NCBI GenBank assembly: GCA_900540405.1
Contig: UQFW01000033.1
Location: 1-17,631 of the forward strand
Length of the DNA stretch: 17,631 nucleotides
DNA from: Candidatus Avelusimicrobium faecicola
GTDB lineage: Bacteria > Elusimicrobiota > Elusimicrobia > Elusimicrobiales > Elusimicrobiaceae
Direction of reading: 5' to 3'
In this document: positions 7,311 through 15,049 of the stretch, piece by piece
Layout: the number at the start of each line of letters is the position of its first letter
Position numbering within the stretch: position 1 is the stretch's first letter
Program-made: the position numbers and the translations under genes
Notes under the pieces: generated by a model
What the model saw: only the letters and a program-made list of their open reading frames with translations
What the model was told of the DNA's origin: nothing
The model's database searches: none

Positions 7311-8287
7311 AATAAGCCTGCCAGGGCCGTTTCAAAGGCGGAAAACTCAAACAAATTGACCGAGGCCGGCGCCGTGTGGATAATGCGGGCCAACAGGTTG
7401 TCCGGGTCGTTGGCGATGGAATAAGAATTATAAAATGCCACCGTGGGTTTACGCAAGCCGCTGGCAATATGCACCACGGCCGTATCCGGCGTGATGACCA
7501 CTTTGGCCCCGGCCACTAACGCAAACAAATCAAACACGCTATCCGTTTCGTACAACAACACCCCTTGGCGCACCCCTTGTAAATACGCCTGGGCCCGCGC
7601 TTTTTGGGAAGGCATACAAGGGATAATGGCCGGCAAATGCGTGCGTGCGGCCAATTCTTTCAAAATGCGGTGAATATTCATTTTATCCAGCGAGCGCGCC
7701 GCTATGGAGCCGAACGGATTAAGCAAAATATAGCCTTTCCCTTTATAATCGGCAATATGCTGTTTTAAGAACGCATCTCTTTTGGCCAGTTTGGCGGGCT
7801 GGAGCGGGATTTCGTAAGATTTATTCGGTTTTACTACCCCCAACTGGGCCAAAACGGCTTGTTCGTGGTCCACGCACCGCCCGGGCACTTGCCCGAACGG
7901 AATGGGGCTGGTGTAATAATCTAACACTTTATCCCCGCCGATAATATGCTTAAAAAGCGTCCAGTTGGCAAACGGTTTTAAGGAAGTATCCAACACTAAA
8001 TCAAAGTGTTTCCGGCGCAGTTTAAGCGCATACCACAGCAGGGTAAGCCAACGCTGGTTGGGGCGCAAAACCCGCGGAATGGGCAGGCGGTAAATTTTAT
8101 CAATATACGGCAATTCTTTCAAATACCCGTATGCCGAGCCGAAACACGCCACGCTGATTTTTATTTTGGGGTTCGTGCGTTTGATTTCCCGGTAGCAACA
8201 GGACGAAATTAACGCATCACCCAAGGAACCTTCCCCGCGCAAAATGAGAATGTTTTTCAAAAACCGGACATTAGGAATGGATTTCAT
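7307..8287 (-). CDS. Glycosyltransferase family 9 protein, ADP-heptose:LPS heptosyltransferase type
   Basis: 326 residues when started at the ATG at 8287. GT9 enzymes transfer heptose from an ADP-sugar to the lipopolysaccharide inner core on the cytoplasmic face of the inner membrane. The N-terminal Rossmann motif ILILRGEGSLGDALISS (13-29) holds the expected Asp24. The C-terminal domain has ILLNPFGS (187-194) followed by a Lys at 202, and the nucleotide-sugar loop TPDTAVVHIASGLRKPTVAF (266-285). The frame stays open upstream to a GTG at 8338, but that would overlap prfA by 40 bp with residues that do not look like GT9. The ATG lies 11 bp after the prfA stop. No good Shine-Dalgarno is seen, so coupling is likely. 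The exact acceptor (WaaC-, WaaF- or WaaQ-like) cannot be told. Confidence 0.88.
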   Translation of the reverse strand: MKSIPNVRFLKNILILRGEGSLGDALISSCCYREIKRTNPKIKISVACFGSAYGYLKELPYIDKIYRLPIPRVLRPNQRWLTLLWYALKLRRKHFDLVLDTSLKPFANWTLFKHIIGGDKVLDYYTSPIPFGQVPGRCVDHEQAVLAQLGVVKPNKSYEIPLQPAKLAKRDAFLKQHIADYKGKGYILLNPFGSIAARSLDKMNIHRILKELAARTHLPAIIPCMPSQKARAQAYLQGVRQGVLLYETDSVFDLFALVAGAKVVITPDTAVVHIASGLRKPTVAFYNSYSIANDPDNLLARIIHTAPASVNLFEFSAFETALAGLL

Positions 8288-8298
8288 GGAGAAGACCG

Positions 8299-9357
8299 TT
8301 AAATTTGTAAATTTTTGAGTTTTTGTTCCACACGCCACGCGCGCAAATCTTCCAAAATAGGCTCAATATTGCCCTGCATAATTTCCAATAAATTGTGGTA
8401 AGATTTATCGGTGCGGTGGTCCGTCACGCGGCTTTGCGGGAAGTTATAAGTGCGGATTTTTTCCGAGCGGTCCCCGGTGCCCACCTGGGATTTGCGCTCA
8501 TCATAAATTTCTTTATTGCGCTTATCTTCTTCCATTTGGTACAGTTTGGCGCGCAGCATGGCCATAGCTTTTTCGCGGTTTTTGCCTTGGTGGCGTTCTT
8601 CGCGGCAGGCCACTACTACGCCGGTGGGTTTGTGGATGATACGCACGGCGGTTTCCACCTTGTTGACGTTTTGGCCGCCGGCCCCGCCGGAGCGGCAGGT
8701 TTCCATAATTAAATCTTCGGGGCGGATTTCAATATCAATTTCTTCGGCTTCCGGCATAATGGCTACCGTGACAGTAGAGGTATGCACGCGGCCGGCCGTT
8801 TCCGTATCCGGCACGCGCTGTACGCGGTGGGTGCCTGCTTCGTCCCTTAACCACGAGTACGCGCCGTCCCCTTTAATAAACATACTTACATATTTGCACC
8901 CTTTTAAGCCGGTGGGCGTAAATTCCAAAATTTCGGTCGTCCAGCCTTTGGTTTGCGCAAAGTGCTGGTAAACGCGCAATAATTCGTTGGCAAACAGGGC
9001 CGATTCGTCCCCCCCGGCACCGGGGCGGATTTCCAAATAAATATTTTTAGCGTCATTCGGGTCCGGCGGAATAACCAACACGCGCAACTCTTTTTGCAGT
9101 ACCGGCAGTTTGGCTTCCAGTTCGGCCAGTTCGTCGGCGGCCATTTTTACCAGTTCTTTGTCTTCGCCGGCTTCAATCATGGCGCGGTCGTCCGCTATGG
9201 CTTTTTCCACGGCGTTTAATTCTTGCTCTTTTTCAATAATCGGGCGTAAAAAAGCGTGGCGTTTGGATTTTTGCGCCAGCTCCGTGCTGGAAAGGGAGCC
9301 GCTGGACAAATCGGCCTCCAGTTGCTTAAATTCGGCAATATATTTAGAAGTATCCAT
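8299..9357 (-). CDS. prfA: Peptide chain release factor 1
   Basis: RF1 ends translation at UAA and UAG on the ribosome. The 352-residue length is standard. The stop-codon-reading PxT tripeptide is PDT at 183-185 (in [10 protein letters not shown]), which marks RF1 and not RF2. The peptidyl-hydrolysis loop GGQ is at 227-229 in [24 protein letters not shown] (111-119) and [16 protein letters not shown] are further family blocks. The ATG has AGGA about 5 bases upstream. The gene follows the rpmE terminator, so it should have its own promoter, though I could not identify a convincing one in the 62-bp leader, which carries an 8-bp inverted repeat. The GT9 gene and prmC follow closely. Confidence 0.98.
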   Translation of the reverse strand: MDTSKYIAEFKQLEADLSSGSLSSTELAQKSKRHAFLRPIIEKEQELNAVEKAIADDRAMIEAGEDKELVKMAADELAELEAKLPVLQKELRVLVIPPDPNDAKNIYLEIRPGAGGDESALFANELLRVYQHFAQTKGWTTEILEFTPTGLKGCKYVSMFIKGDGAYSWLRDEAGTHRVQRVPDTETAGRVHTSTVTVAIMPEAEEIDIEIRPEDLIMETCRSGGAGGQNVNKVETAVRIIHKPTGVVVACREERHQGKNREKAMAMLRAKLYQMEEDKRNKEIYDERKSQVGTGDRSEKIRTYNFPQSRVTDHRTDKSYHNLLEIMQGNIEPILEDLRAWRVEQKLKNLQI

Positions 9358-9379
9358 AAAATTCCTGTATTTATAAAAA

Positions 9380-9419
9380 GTTTATCCCGCCTCTCCCCGC
9401 AGGAAAAAGCCGGATAAAC
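9380..9419 (-). repeat. Inverted repeat in the prfA leader
   Basis: Perfect 8-bp arms GTTTATCC (9380-9387) and GGATAAAC (9412-9419) separated by 24 bases, lying between the rpmE terminator and the prfA ribosome binding site. It could be a leader hairpin or an operator. Function is unknown. Confidence 0.6.
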
Positions 9420-9455
9420 AAAAGAGCAGACCCCCTGTTTGGAAGTCTGCTCTTT
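9420..9455 (-). terminator. Rho-independent terminator after rpmE
   Basis: A perfect 12-bp stem, AAAAGAGCAGAC (9420-9431) with GTCTGCTCTTTT (9444-9455), 12-base loop. On the minus strand it runs out through TTTT and GTTTAT. It begins 14 bp after the rpmE stop, closing the rpmE transcript before prfA. Confidence 0.9.
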
Positions 9456-9468
9456 TCAAATTACCTGG

Positions 9469-9801
9469 CTATTTTGCTTCGGCAGTTTCAGCCTTTTTGG
9501 CAGCGGCTTTTTTAGGAGCGGCGGCTTTTTTAACTACTTTTTTTACCAATTTGGCTTTGGCTTTAACTTCCGTTTTCGGTTTGCGGACTACCGTTTTACC
9601 GGCGGTAGCGGCAAAGCGTTTGTTGAATTTGTCCACGCGGCCTTCCGTATCCAGCAGTTTCTGCTTGCCGGTAAAGAACGGGTGGCAGGCGGAGCAAATA
9701 TCCAGTTTCAAATTATTGGTGGTGGAGCGGGTCAAAAATTTGTTGCCGCAGGCGCAAGTGACTTCCACAAAGTCATATTTGGGGTGTATTTTTTCTTTCA
9801 T
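9469..9801 (-). CDS. rpmE: 50S ribosomal protein L31 with a long Lys/Ala-rich tail
   Basis: L31 bridges the large subunit to the 30S head. The zinc-binding (C+) form is present: Cys16, Cys18, Cys36 and Cys39, the last in [13 protein letters not shown]. The typical protein is about 65-75 residues; this one has 110. From about residue 68 it carries a tail rich in Lys, Ala and Val (for example [20 protein letters not shown]) that ends in a short acidic AETAEAK. Such tails occur on ribosomal proteins of some lineages and presumably contact rRNA. The ATG at 9801 has an AAGGAAG box. The gene has its own promoter and terminator and sits between rho and prfA, an order shared with Firmicutes such as Bacillus. 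Confidence 0.97.
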   Translation of the reverse strand: MKEKIHPKYDFVEVTCACGNKFLTRSTTNNLKLDICSACHPFFTGKQKLLDTEGRVDKFNKRFAATAGKTVVRKPKTEVKAKAKLVKKVVKKAAAPKKAAAKKAETAEAK

Positions 9802-9832
9802 TTTTTATCTTCCTTTCAAAATCTTATAGTTT

Positions 9833-9841
9833 ATTTTACCA
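9833..9841 (-). promoter_or_regulatory. Probable extended -10 promoter of rpmE
   Basis: Minus-strand TGGTAAAAT (complement of 9833-9841): a TGn extension followed by TAAAAT (five of six matches to TATAAT), 32 bp before the rpmE ATG in an AT-rich gap. No good -35 box is visible at the normal distance, so this rests on the extended -10 alone. Confidence 0.45.
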
Positions 9842-9892
9842 TATATTGCGGCATTTTGGGAAACAAAAATCTTCCCGCCGCCGGAGCAAACG

Positions 9893-11341
9893 CTAAAAAG
9901 CGTTTACCTCCATTTGTTTGAAGAAATCCTTATTGGATTTAGTGGCCGACAATTTTTCCAGCAGTAAGTTCATCGCGTCCACGGAGCTTAACGGCGCAAG
10001 CACTTTGCGCATAATCCAAACTTTATTCAGTTCGTCTTCGCTCAGCAGTAAGTTTTCCTTACGGGTGGAACTGCGGTTAATATCCACCGCCGGGAAAATG
10101 CGGCGTTCGGCCAATTTGCGGTCCAGGCACAGCTCGCTGTTGCCGGTACCTTTGAATTCTTCAAAAATCACTTCGTCCATTTTACTGCCGGTTTCCACAA
10201 GCGCACTGGCAATAATGGTTAAAGAGCCGCCTTCTTCCAAATTGCGGGCGGCGCCCAAAAAGCGTTTGGGCTTTTGCAAAGAGGTAGCTTCCAACCCGCC
10301 GGTAAGCACACGCCCGGAGGACGGCGCCACCGTGTTATACGCGCGGGCCAAGCGGGTAATGGAATCCAACAAAATAACCACGTCTTTGCCTTGTTCGGCC
10401 AAGCGTTTGGCTTTTTCAATGACCATTTCGGCCACTTGAATATGGCGTTCCGGCGCTTCGTCAAACGTGGAGGCAATCACTTCCCCTTTTACACTGCGGG
10501 CCATATCGGTCACTTCTTCGGGGCGTTCGTCAATCAGCAAAACCATCAGCACGGCATCTTTGTAATTGGTGGTAATGGAATTGGCAATAGCCTGCATAAT
10601 CATCGTTTTACCCGTTTTGGGGGCGGCTACAATCAGCGCGCGCTGGCCTTTGCCGATAGGCGCAATCATATCTATTACACGCTGGGTGTAAGAGGTGCGG
10701 TCAATTTCCAACGTGAAACGCTTGTTGGGATGGAGTGGGGTTAGGTTTTCAAAAAGAGGGCGGTTGTACACCTGGGAAGAATCCACCCCGTTTACTTTTT
10801 GCACTTGCAACATGGCAAAATAGCGTTCGCTGTCTTTGGGCGGGCGAATCAGACCTTCAATGGTATCGCCTTTGCGCAGGCCGAAGCGTTTGATTTGGGA
10901 GGGCGAAACATAAATGTCTTCCGGCCCGGCCAAATAGTTATTTTCTTCGGAGCGTAAAAAGCCAAAACCGTCGGGCAAAATTTCCAACACGCCGCCGCCG
11001 TAAACAGAGCCGTTTTGCTTAGCTTGCATAGCCACAATTTTGCCGATAAGCGCCTGTTTGCGCAGGCCGGAGGTTTCTTCTATATTATAATTAACGGCTA
11101 ATTTGGTCAGTTCGGCCACGCTTAATTTGTTTAATTCGCGCGCATCCATCGGTTTGGCGCCGTTGGGTTGGCGTTTTTCGGGCGCGGGGGCATACGGGGC
11201 GTTAATGTTAGAAGTTTTGTGCATAACGCGGCGCACTTCCGCCGGGCGGGCCGTTTCGGCCGGTTTTACATCTTCCCGCTTGGTGCGGGTATATTCCCGG
11301 GCGGGTTTGGCCGGTTTTTCCGGCGTTGTTTTTTCTTCCAT
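9893..11341 (-). CDS. rho: Transcription termination factor Rho
   Basis: Hexameric RNA-dependent ATPase that ends transcription. With the ATG at 11341 the protein has 482 residues, about 60 more than E. coli Rho. The extra length is a Pro/Lys/Ala/Glu-rich disordered N-terminus (1-63). Then come the Rho_N helical domain ([18 protein letters not shown], near 70-87), the cold-shock-like RNA-binding fold (GFGFLR 125-130, DIYVS 142-146), Walker A APKTGKT (240-246), the DERPEE block (271-276), Walker B VVILLD (321-326), the Q-loop [11 protein letters not shown] and the R-loop region around [16 protein letters not shown] strong AAGGAG box 5 bases before this ATG decides the start, although the frame stays open further upstream inside coaE. 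coaE ends 19 bp before it. Confidence 0.97.
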   Translation of the reverse strand: MEEKTTPEKPAKPAREYTRTKREDVKPAETARPAEVRRVMHKTSNINAPYAPAPEKRQPNGAKPMDARELNKLSVAELTKLAVNYNIEETSGLRKQALIGKIVAMQAKQNGSVYGGGVLEILPDGFGFLRSEENNYLAGPEDIYVSPSQIKRFGLRKGDTIEGLIRPPKDSERYFAMLQVQKVNGVDSSQVYNRPLFENLTPLHPNKRFTLEIDRTSYTQRVIDMIAPIGKGQRALIVAAPKTGKTMIMQAIANSITTNYKDAVLMVLLIDERPEEVTDMARSVKGEVIASTFDEAPERHIQVAEMVIEKAKRLAEQGKDVVILLDSITRLARAYNTVAPSSGRVLTGGLEATSLQKPKRFLGAARNLEEGGSLTIIASALVETGSKMDEVIFEEFKGTGNSELCLDRKLAERRIFPAVDINRSSTRKENLLLSEDELNKVWIMRKVLAPLSSVDAMNLLLEKLSATKSNKDFFKQMEVNAF

Positions 11342-11346
11342 GGGTA

Positions 11347-11352
11347 CTCCTT
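11347..11352 (-). promoter_or_regulatory. Ribosome binding site that fixes the rho start
   Basis: AAGGAG on the minus strand with a 5-base spacer to the ATG at 11341..11339. Two earlier in-frame ATGs (17 and 9 codons upstream) lie inside coaE and have no such site. Confidence 0.8.
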
Positions 11353-11360
11353 CTTTTTGT

Positions 11361-11942
11361 TTAACCATAAATAGTATCCAGTGCGCGGGCAAGCCGGCAC
11401 ACTTTTTGCTCCAAATCTGTTTTAGTAGAACGGTTCGTCAAAATCACATCCGCGCGGGCGGCTTTTTGGGCCGGGCTCCATTGGGTTTTTAAGCGGACAA
11501 TATAATCTTCCCGCGTAAGCCCCCGTTCTTTCAGGCGCGCTGATAAGGTTTCTTCCCCCGCCAAAATAAGCAAAGTCAAATCCATATATTTATCCCAACC
11601 GCTTTCAAACAACAGGGGCACTTCAAACACGGCCCAACGCGCGCCGCAAGAGTCCAGTTGTTTTTGGGCCGCTTGCCATACCAGCGGGTGAATATACGCT
11701 TCCAACGCTTGACGCTGTTGCGGGTTTGCAAAAACCTGCCGGGCGATAACGGCCGGGTCCGCACTGCCAAATTCCTGCCGTAAAAAATCCTGTACTTGCG
11801 CTTGGGCGCGCACTTGGCGGGCCAAATCGTCCGCGCTGACGGTAAACACGCCACACTCCTTAAAAGCGGCCAACACAGTGCTTTTGCCGCTGGCCATACC
11901 GCCCGTCAACCCCACTACATAAGGTTTTGCCGTATGTATCAT
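11361..11942 (-). CDS. coaE: Dephospho-CoA kinase
   Basis: Last step of coenzyme A synthesis: ATP-dependent 3'-phosphorylation of dephospho-CoA. The 193-residue protein has the P-loop [12 protein letters not shown] (11-22), SADDLARQV (36-44), the characteristic [12 protein letters not shown] and the lid/C-terminal block [16 protein letters not shown] followed by ARADVILTN. The start chosen is ATG at 11942, which overlaps the polA stop as ATGA and gives the normal N-terminus just before the P-loop; an earlier in-frame ATG inside polA would add nine residues. The ribosome binding site is weak, consistent with coupling to polA. Adjacency of polA and coaE is common in bacteria. Confidence 0.96.
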   Translation of the reverse strand: MIHTAKPYVVGLTGGMASGKSTVLAAFKECGVFTVSADDLARQVRAQAQVQDFLRQEFGSADPAVIARQVFANPQQRQALEAYIHPLVWQAAQKQLDSCGARWAVFEVPLLFESGWDKYMDLTLLILAGEETLSARLKERGLTREDYIVRLKTQWSPAQKAARADVILTNRSTKTDLEQKVCRLARALDTIYG

Positions 11943-14509
11943 AAAGCAAGTTTTTCCAGTTCGTACCAATTTTTACCCGCTTTGGCACTGGCTAAAAGCG
12001 GCACCCGCAGTTTAACGGCATTTTGCATTTTATTTTTTACAAATAAAGCCGTTTCTTTTAAGGTATCGGCGGGTACCTCAAAAATCAGTTCGTCATGCAC
12101 CTGCATAACCATTTTAACGGGAGTATTACGGACTTCCTGGAAAATATCTAACATGGCTTTTTTAATAATATCCGCCGAGCCGCCCTGCACAATGGTATTA
12201 ATGGCGGCCCGTTGGGCAAAAGAACTCATCGCGCCCACGCCCATATTAAACTCGGGCAGATAACGGATATGCCCCAACATGGTTTTTACATAACCGTTTG
12301 CGCGGGCGGCGGCTACATTTTCGTCAATCCACCGGCGCACGCCCTGATACGTCTTAAAATAATTATCTATATATTCTTTGGCTTCGCGCATGGAAATAGA
12401 AAGCGCCTGGGATAGGCCCATGGGGCCCTGTCCATAAATAATACCAAAATTAATTGCTTTTGCACTAGAGCGCATTTGGTCCGTCACCATCAGCGGCATT
12501 ACGCCGAACACTTGTGCCGCCGTTTGCGTGTGAATATCCCCGCCGTCTATAAATGATTGCGTTAAAACGGGGTCTTGGCTTTCGTGCGCCAACACCCGCA
12601 AATCAATTTGGGAATAGTCCACACTTAACAGCATATTGCCTTCTCCGGCGCAAAAAGCGGTGCGCAGTTGGCGGCCTTTGGCGGTGCGGACAGGAATATT
12701 TTGCAAATTGGGGCTAGAGCAGGAAAGCCGCCCCGTGACGGTGCCGGTTTGGTCCAAATAAGCGTGAACCTTGTTTTGTTCGTCCGCCAACAATAATAAA
12801 TTATCCACATACGTTGTTTTTAATTTACTGCTGGCGCGGAAATCCAAAATTTCCTGTGCAATAGGGTGAACATGGGCAATTTCCGCCAATACTTCTTCGT
12901 CGGTAGAGTAGCCGGTCTTGGTCTTTTTGACCGGCGGAATTTTTAATTGTTCAAATAACAGCACGCCTAATTGTTTGGGCGAATTGACATTAACCGGGTA
13001 GCCCGCCCGCGCATCTATCTGCGCCTGAAGCGTGTTCATTTCCTGCAGTAAAACGGCTTGAAATTCCTTCAGCCAAACCGGGTTTACGCGCAAGCCCTGG
13101 TGTTCCATATCCGCCAGAACGGAAAGGAGCGGCAGCTCCATATTTACAAACAAATCATACATCCCGCTTTTTTGCAAATCGTCCGTCAGCTTGGTTTGCA
13201 TTTTCCAAATATATTGGTTATAAAGCGGCAGGCGGGCCTGGGCGTTTTCCCCCGCAATTAATACGGAAAAATAATGCGCGCACGCGGCAGAAAAACTTAA
13301 ATCGCCGGACGGGTCCAACAAATAGCGGGCCAGGCGGCCGTCAAAACAGCGCAGATATTGGCCGCCGAGCAACAGGCCGGCTTCGCGCAAGGTTAATTTT
13401 AAGTCATAGCCCACTTTCAAAACGGTATCGTCCAAAACGATTTTTTGCAAAGCCGCCTGCTGAACGGAAGAAACTTCCGCAAGCGGCGTTAAGGCGCAGG
13501 AAGTTTCGTCCGTGGCGCAGAGCAACAGTTCGTCTTCCACATGCAAAAAGAGCCGCCCGGCCGAAGGCACTTTGGCTAAAATTTCGTCCAGCGTGCCCAG
13601 CGGCGTTTGGGTTTGAAAAAGCGTTTCCTGCGGTTGGGCCGGCTCAAAAGACGTTAATAAATTCTTAAATTCATAGCGGGAAAACAAATCCGCCAACTGC
13701 CGCGGTTCCGGCGTGCAAATGCGGTAATCCTGCAAATCAAACGGCATGGAAAGGTTGCTATCCAACACGACCAACTGTTTGGAAAGGAGCGCCTCTTCCA
13801 CATGCGCCCGGATTTTGGCCGCCACCGACGCTTTTAAGGACGGGTCATCATTTTGTGCGGCACGGATAATATCCTGCAAGTGGCCGAATTTTTTAATCAG
13901 CTCCACCGCGCTTTTGGGGCCCACCCCCATAATGCCGGGGATGTTATCGGACGCGTCGCCCACAATGGCAAAATAATCCGGCAGAAATTTTGTTTCCACC
14001 CCAAATTTTTCCACGGCGGCTTCCGGCCCCTTAAAACCGTCCTTCCCGCCCGAGGGCCAAATGCTGATTTTATCACTCAAAAATTGGTAAACGTCTTTGT
14101 CGGACGTGACCAGCACACTGTGCAAGTTCTGCTTGGCGGCACTTTGGGCGATAAACGCCATTAAGTCATCCGCCTCAATGCCGTCTTTGGCTACCACGGC
14201 AAAACCCATTTCTTTTACCAATCCGCGCGCCAAATTTAACTGGCTGATAAGCGCATCATCCGGCTTTTTGCGCGTGCCTTTATAAGACGGCAATAACGCC
14301 TTGCGGCGGGCACAACCGCCCGGAGAATCAAAACAAACAGCCGCATATTGCGGATGTTTTTCATGCAGAAATTTAGTCAGCCAACGCACAAACCCGTACA
14401 ACGCGCCGACCTCCTGGCCGGAAGTCGTAGTCAGTTTAGGCAACGCATGGTAATTGCGGTGCAAAAAGCCGTGGGCATCAATTAAAAATAAGGTTTGTGC
14501 GGGTATCAT
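11939..14509 (-). CDS. polA: DNA polymerase I
   Basis: 856 residues. The N-terminal 5' nuclease (1 to about 290) looks intact, with EADDL (112-116), TSDKDVYQ (135-142) and GDASDNIPGIMGVGPKSA (184-201). The middle domain (about 300-450) is degenerate: the expected DxE of the proofreading site is replaced in LFLHVEDELL (320-329), and the later Asp motifs are not apparent, as in Taq and Bacillus enzymes. The polymerase has TVTGRLSCSSPNLQNIP (590-606), motif A DYSQIDLR (631-638), motif B with Arg680, Lys684, Phe688 and Tyr692 (in AKAINFGIIYG), and motif C QVHDELIFEVP (803-813). Motif A carries Asp636 where Glu is usual. It fills Okazaki and repair gaps. No strong ribosome binding site or promoter is seen; cotranscription with trxA is likely. 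Confidence 0.98.
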   Translation of the reverse strand: MIPAQTLFLIDAHGFLHRNYHALPKLTTTSGQEVGALYGFVRWLTKFLHEKHPQYAAVCFDSPGGCARRKALLPSYKGTRKKPDDALISQLNLARGLVKEMGFAVVAKDGIEADDLMAFIAQSAAKQNLHSVLVTSDKDVYQFLSDKISIWPSGGKDGFKGPEAAVEKFGVETKFLPDYFAIVGDASDNIPGIMGVGPKSAVELIKKFGHLQDIIRAAQNDDPSLKASVAAKIRAHVEEALLSKQLVVLDSNLSMPFDLQDYRICTPEPRQLADLFSRYEFKNLLTSFEPAQPQETLFQTQTPLGTLDEILAKVPSAGRLFLHVEDELLLCATDETSCALTPLAEVSSVQQAALQKIVLDDTVLKVGYDLKLTLREAGLLLGGQYLRCFDGRLARYLLDPSGDLSFSAACAHYFSVLIAGENAQARLPLYNQYIWKMQTKLTDDLQKSGMYDLFVNMELPLLSVLADMEHQGLRVNPVWLKEFQAVLLQEMNTLQAQIDARAGYPVNVNSPKQLGVLLFEQLKIPPVKKTKTGYSTDEEVLAEIAHVHPIAQEILDFRASSKLKTTYVDNLLLLADEQNKVHAYLDQTGTVTGRLSCSSPNLQNIPVRTAKGRQLRTAFCAGEGNMLLSVDYSQIDLRVLAHESQDPVLTQSFIDGGDIHTQTAAQVFGVMPLMVTDQMRSSAKAINFGIIYGQGPMGLSQALSISMREAKEYIDNYFKTYQGVRRWIDENVAAARANGYVKTMLGHIRYLPEFNMGVGAMSSFAQRAAINTIVQGGSADIIKKAMLDIFQEVRNTPVKMVMQVHDELIFEVPADTLKETALFVKNKMQNAVKLRVPLLASAKAGKNWYELEKLAL

Positions 14510-14547
14510 TTTATGGGAATGAAAAGTTAGGAAGATTTTTTATTTAT

Positions 14548-14571
14548 CCGCCCGCTTTTTGCGGCGGGCGG
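14548..14571. other. GC-rich hairpin between trxA and polA without a T tract
   Basis: Perfect 8-bp G/C stem CCGCCCGC (14548-14555) with GCGGGCGG (14564-14571) around an 8-base loop. The downstream flank is A-rich on both strands, so it is not a canonical rho-independent terminator in either direction. It may stabilise mRNA ends or reduce polA expression relative to trxA. Confidence 0.7.
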
Positions 14572-14596
14572 AAACAAAACAGACTATGCGAAACGC

Positions 14597-14917
14597 TTAT
14601 AAAAGCGCGTTGAGTTTTTCCTGCAAGGCCGCTTTGGATTGCAACCCCACGCTTTGGCCTTTTACTTCGCCATCCTTAAAGAAAATAATGGTAGGAATGG
14701 AAGTAATGCGGTATTTGGTGCTGGTATCGGCGCCGTCGTCGGTATTCAATTTGCATACTTTCACTTTGCCTTCATATTCTTTAGCCAGTTCTTCCACCAC
14801 CGGGGCCAACATGCGGCACGGGCCGCACCAGGTAGCCCAAAAGTCCACCATCACGGGGCCTTTGTGCTGCAAAACTTCTTGTTCAAAATTTGCATCCGTT
14901 AAAATTACTTCGCTCAT
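14597..14917 (-). CDS. trxA: Thioredoxin
   Basis: General cytoplasmic protein-disulfide reductase. The 106-residue single thioredoxin fold has the active site WCGPC (Cys31 and Cys34, in FWATWCGPCRMLAPV) and the cis-proline Pro75 in ITSIPTIIFFKDGE, all canonical for TrxA. There is no signal peptide. The ATG at 14917 has an AAGGGGG box upstream. It is the first gene of the leftward run and is divergent from the MORN-variant gene. The spacing to polA (87 bp with a GC hairpin and no T tract) suggests partial cotranscription with polA. Confidence 0.97.
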   Translation of the reverse strand: MSEVILTDANFEQEVLQHKGPVMVDFWATWCGPCRMLAPVVEELAKEYEGKVKVCKLNTDDGADTSTKYRITSIPTIIFFKDGEVKGQSVGLQSKAALQEKLNALL

Positions 14918-14940
14918 ACTTCCCCCTTAAATAAATACTT

Positions 14941-14978
14941 ATTATATAGTGTACATAAAAAACAGCCCACTCTGTCAA
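14941..14978 (-). promoter_or_regulatory. Promoter region of trxA
   Basis: Minus strand: perfect TTGACA (complement of 14973-14978), then TACACT (complement of 14948-14953; four of six matches) at a 19-bp spacing, and a perfect TATAAT (complement of 14941-14946) further on with no good -35 at its normal distance. Which -10 is used cannot be decided, but the region is clearly promoter-like and lies just before the trxA start. Confidence 0.55.
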
Positions 14979-14993
14979 CTTATAAAACAGATT

Positions 14994-15023
14994 ATGCCAC
15001 CGCGCCCGCTAATTATGTAAAAT
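14994..15023 (+). promoter_or_regulatory. Probable promoter of the MORN-variant gene / ispE unit
   Basis: ATGCCA (14994-14999; four of six matches to TTGACA), 18-bp spacer, TAAAAT (15018-15023; five of six), 26 bp before the ATG at 15050. It is divergent from the trxA promoter within the same 132-bp gap. Confidence 0.45.
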
Positions 15024-15049
15024 GATTCAAACAACCTAAAGGAACCGTT

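Noticed and set aside
8288..8338. Upstream GTG start for the GT9 gene
   Set aside because: It would overlap prfA by 40 bp and add 17 residues unlike GT9 N-termini; the ATG at 8287 gives a normal start.
9888..9905. Terminator at the rho stop codon (AAACGC ... GCGTTT)
   Set aside because: Only a 6-bp stem, overlapping the stop codon and not followed by a T tract; at best a weak hairpin.
11342..11392. Earlier in-frame ATG starts for rho
   Set aside because: They lie inside the coaE end and lack a ribosome binding site, while AAGGAG precedes the ATG at 11341.
14918..15049. Riboswitch or small RNA in the divergent trxA/MORN-variant gap
   Set aside because: Only 132 bp, largely accounted for by two promoters; no conserved structural element was recognised.
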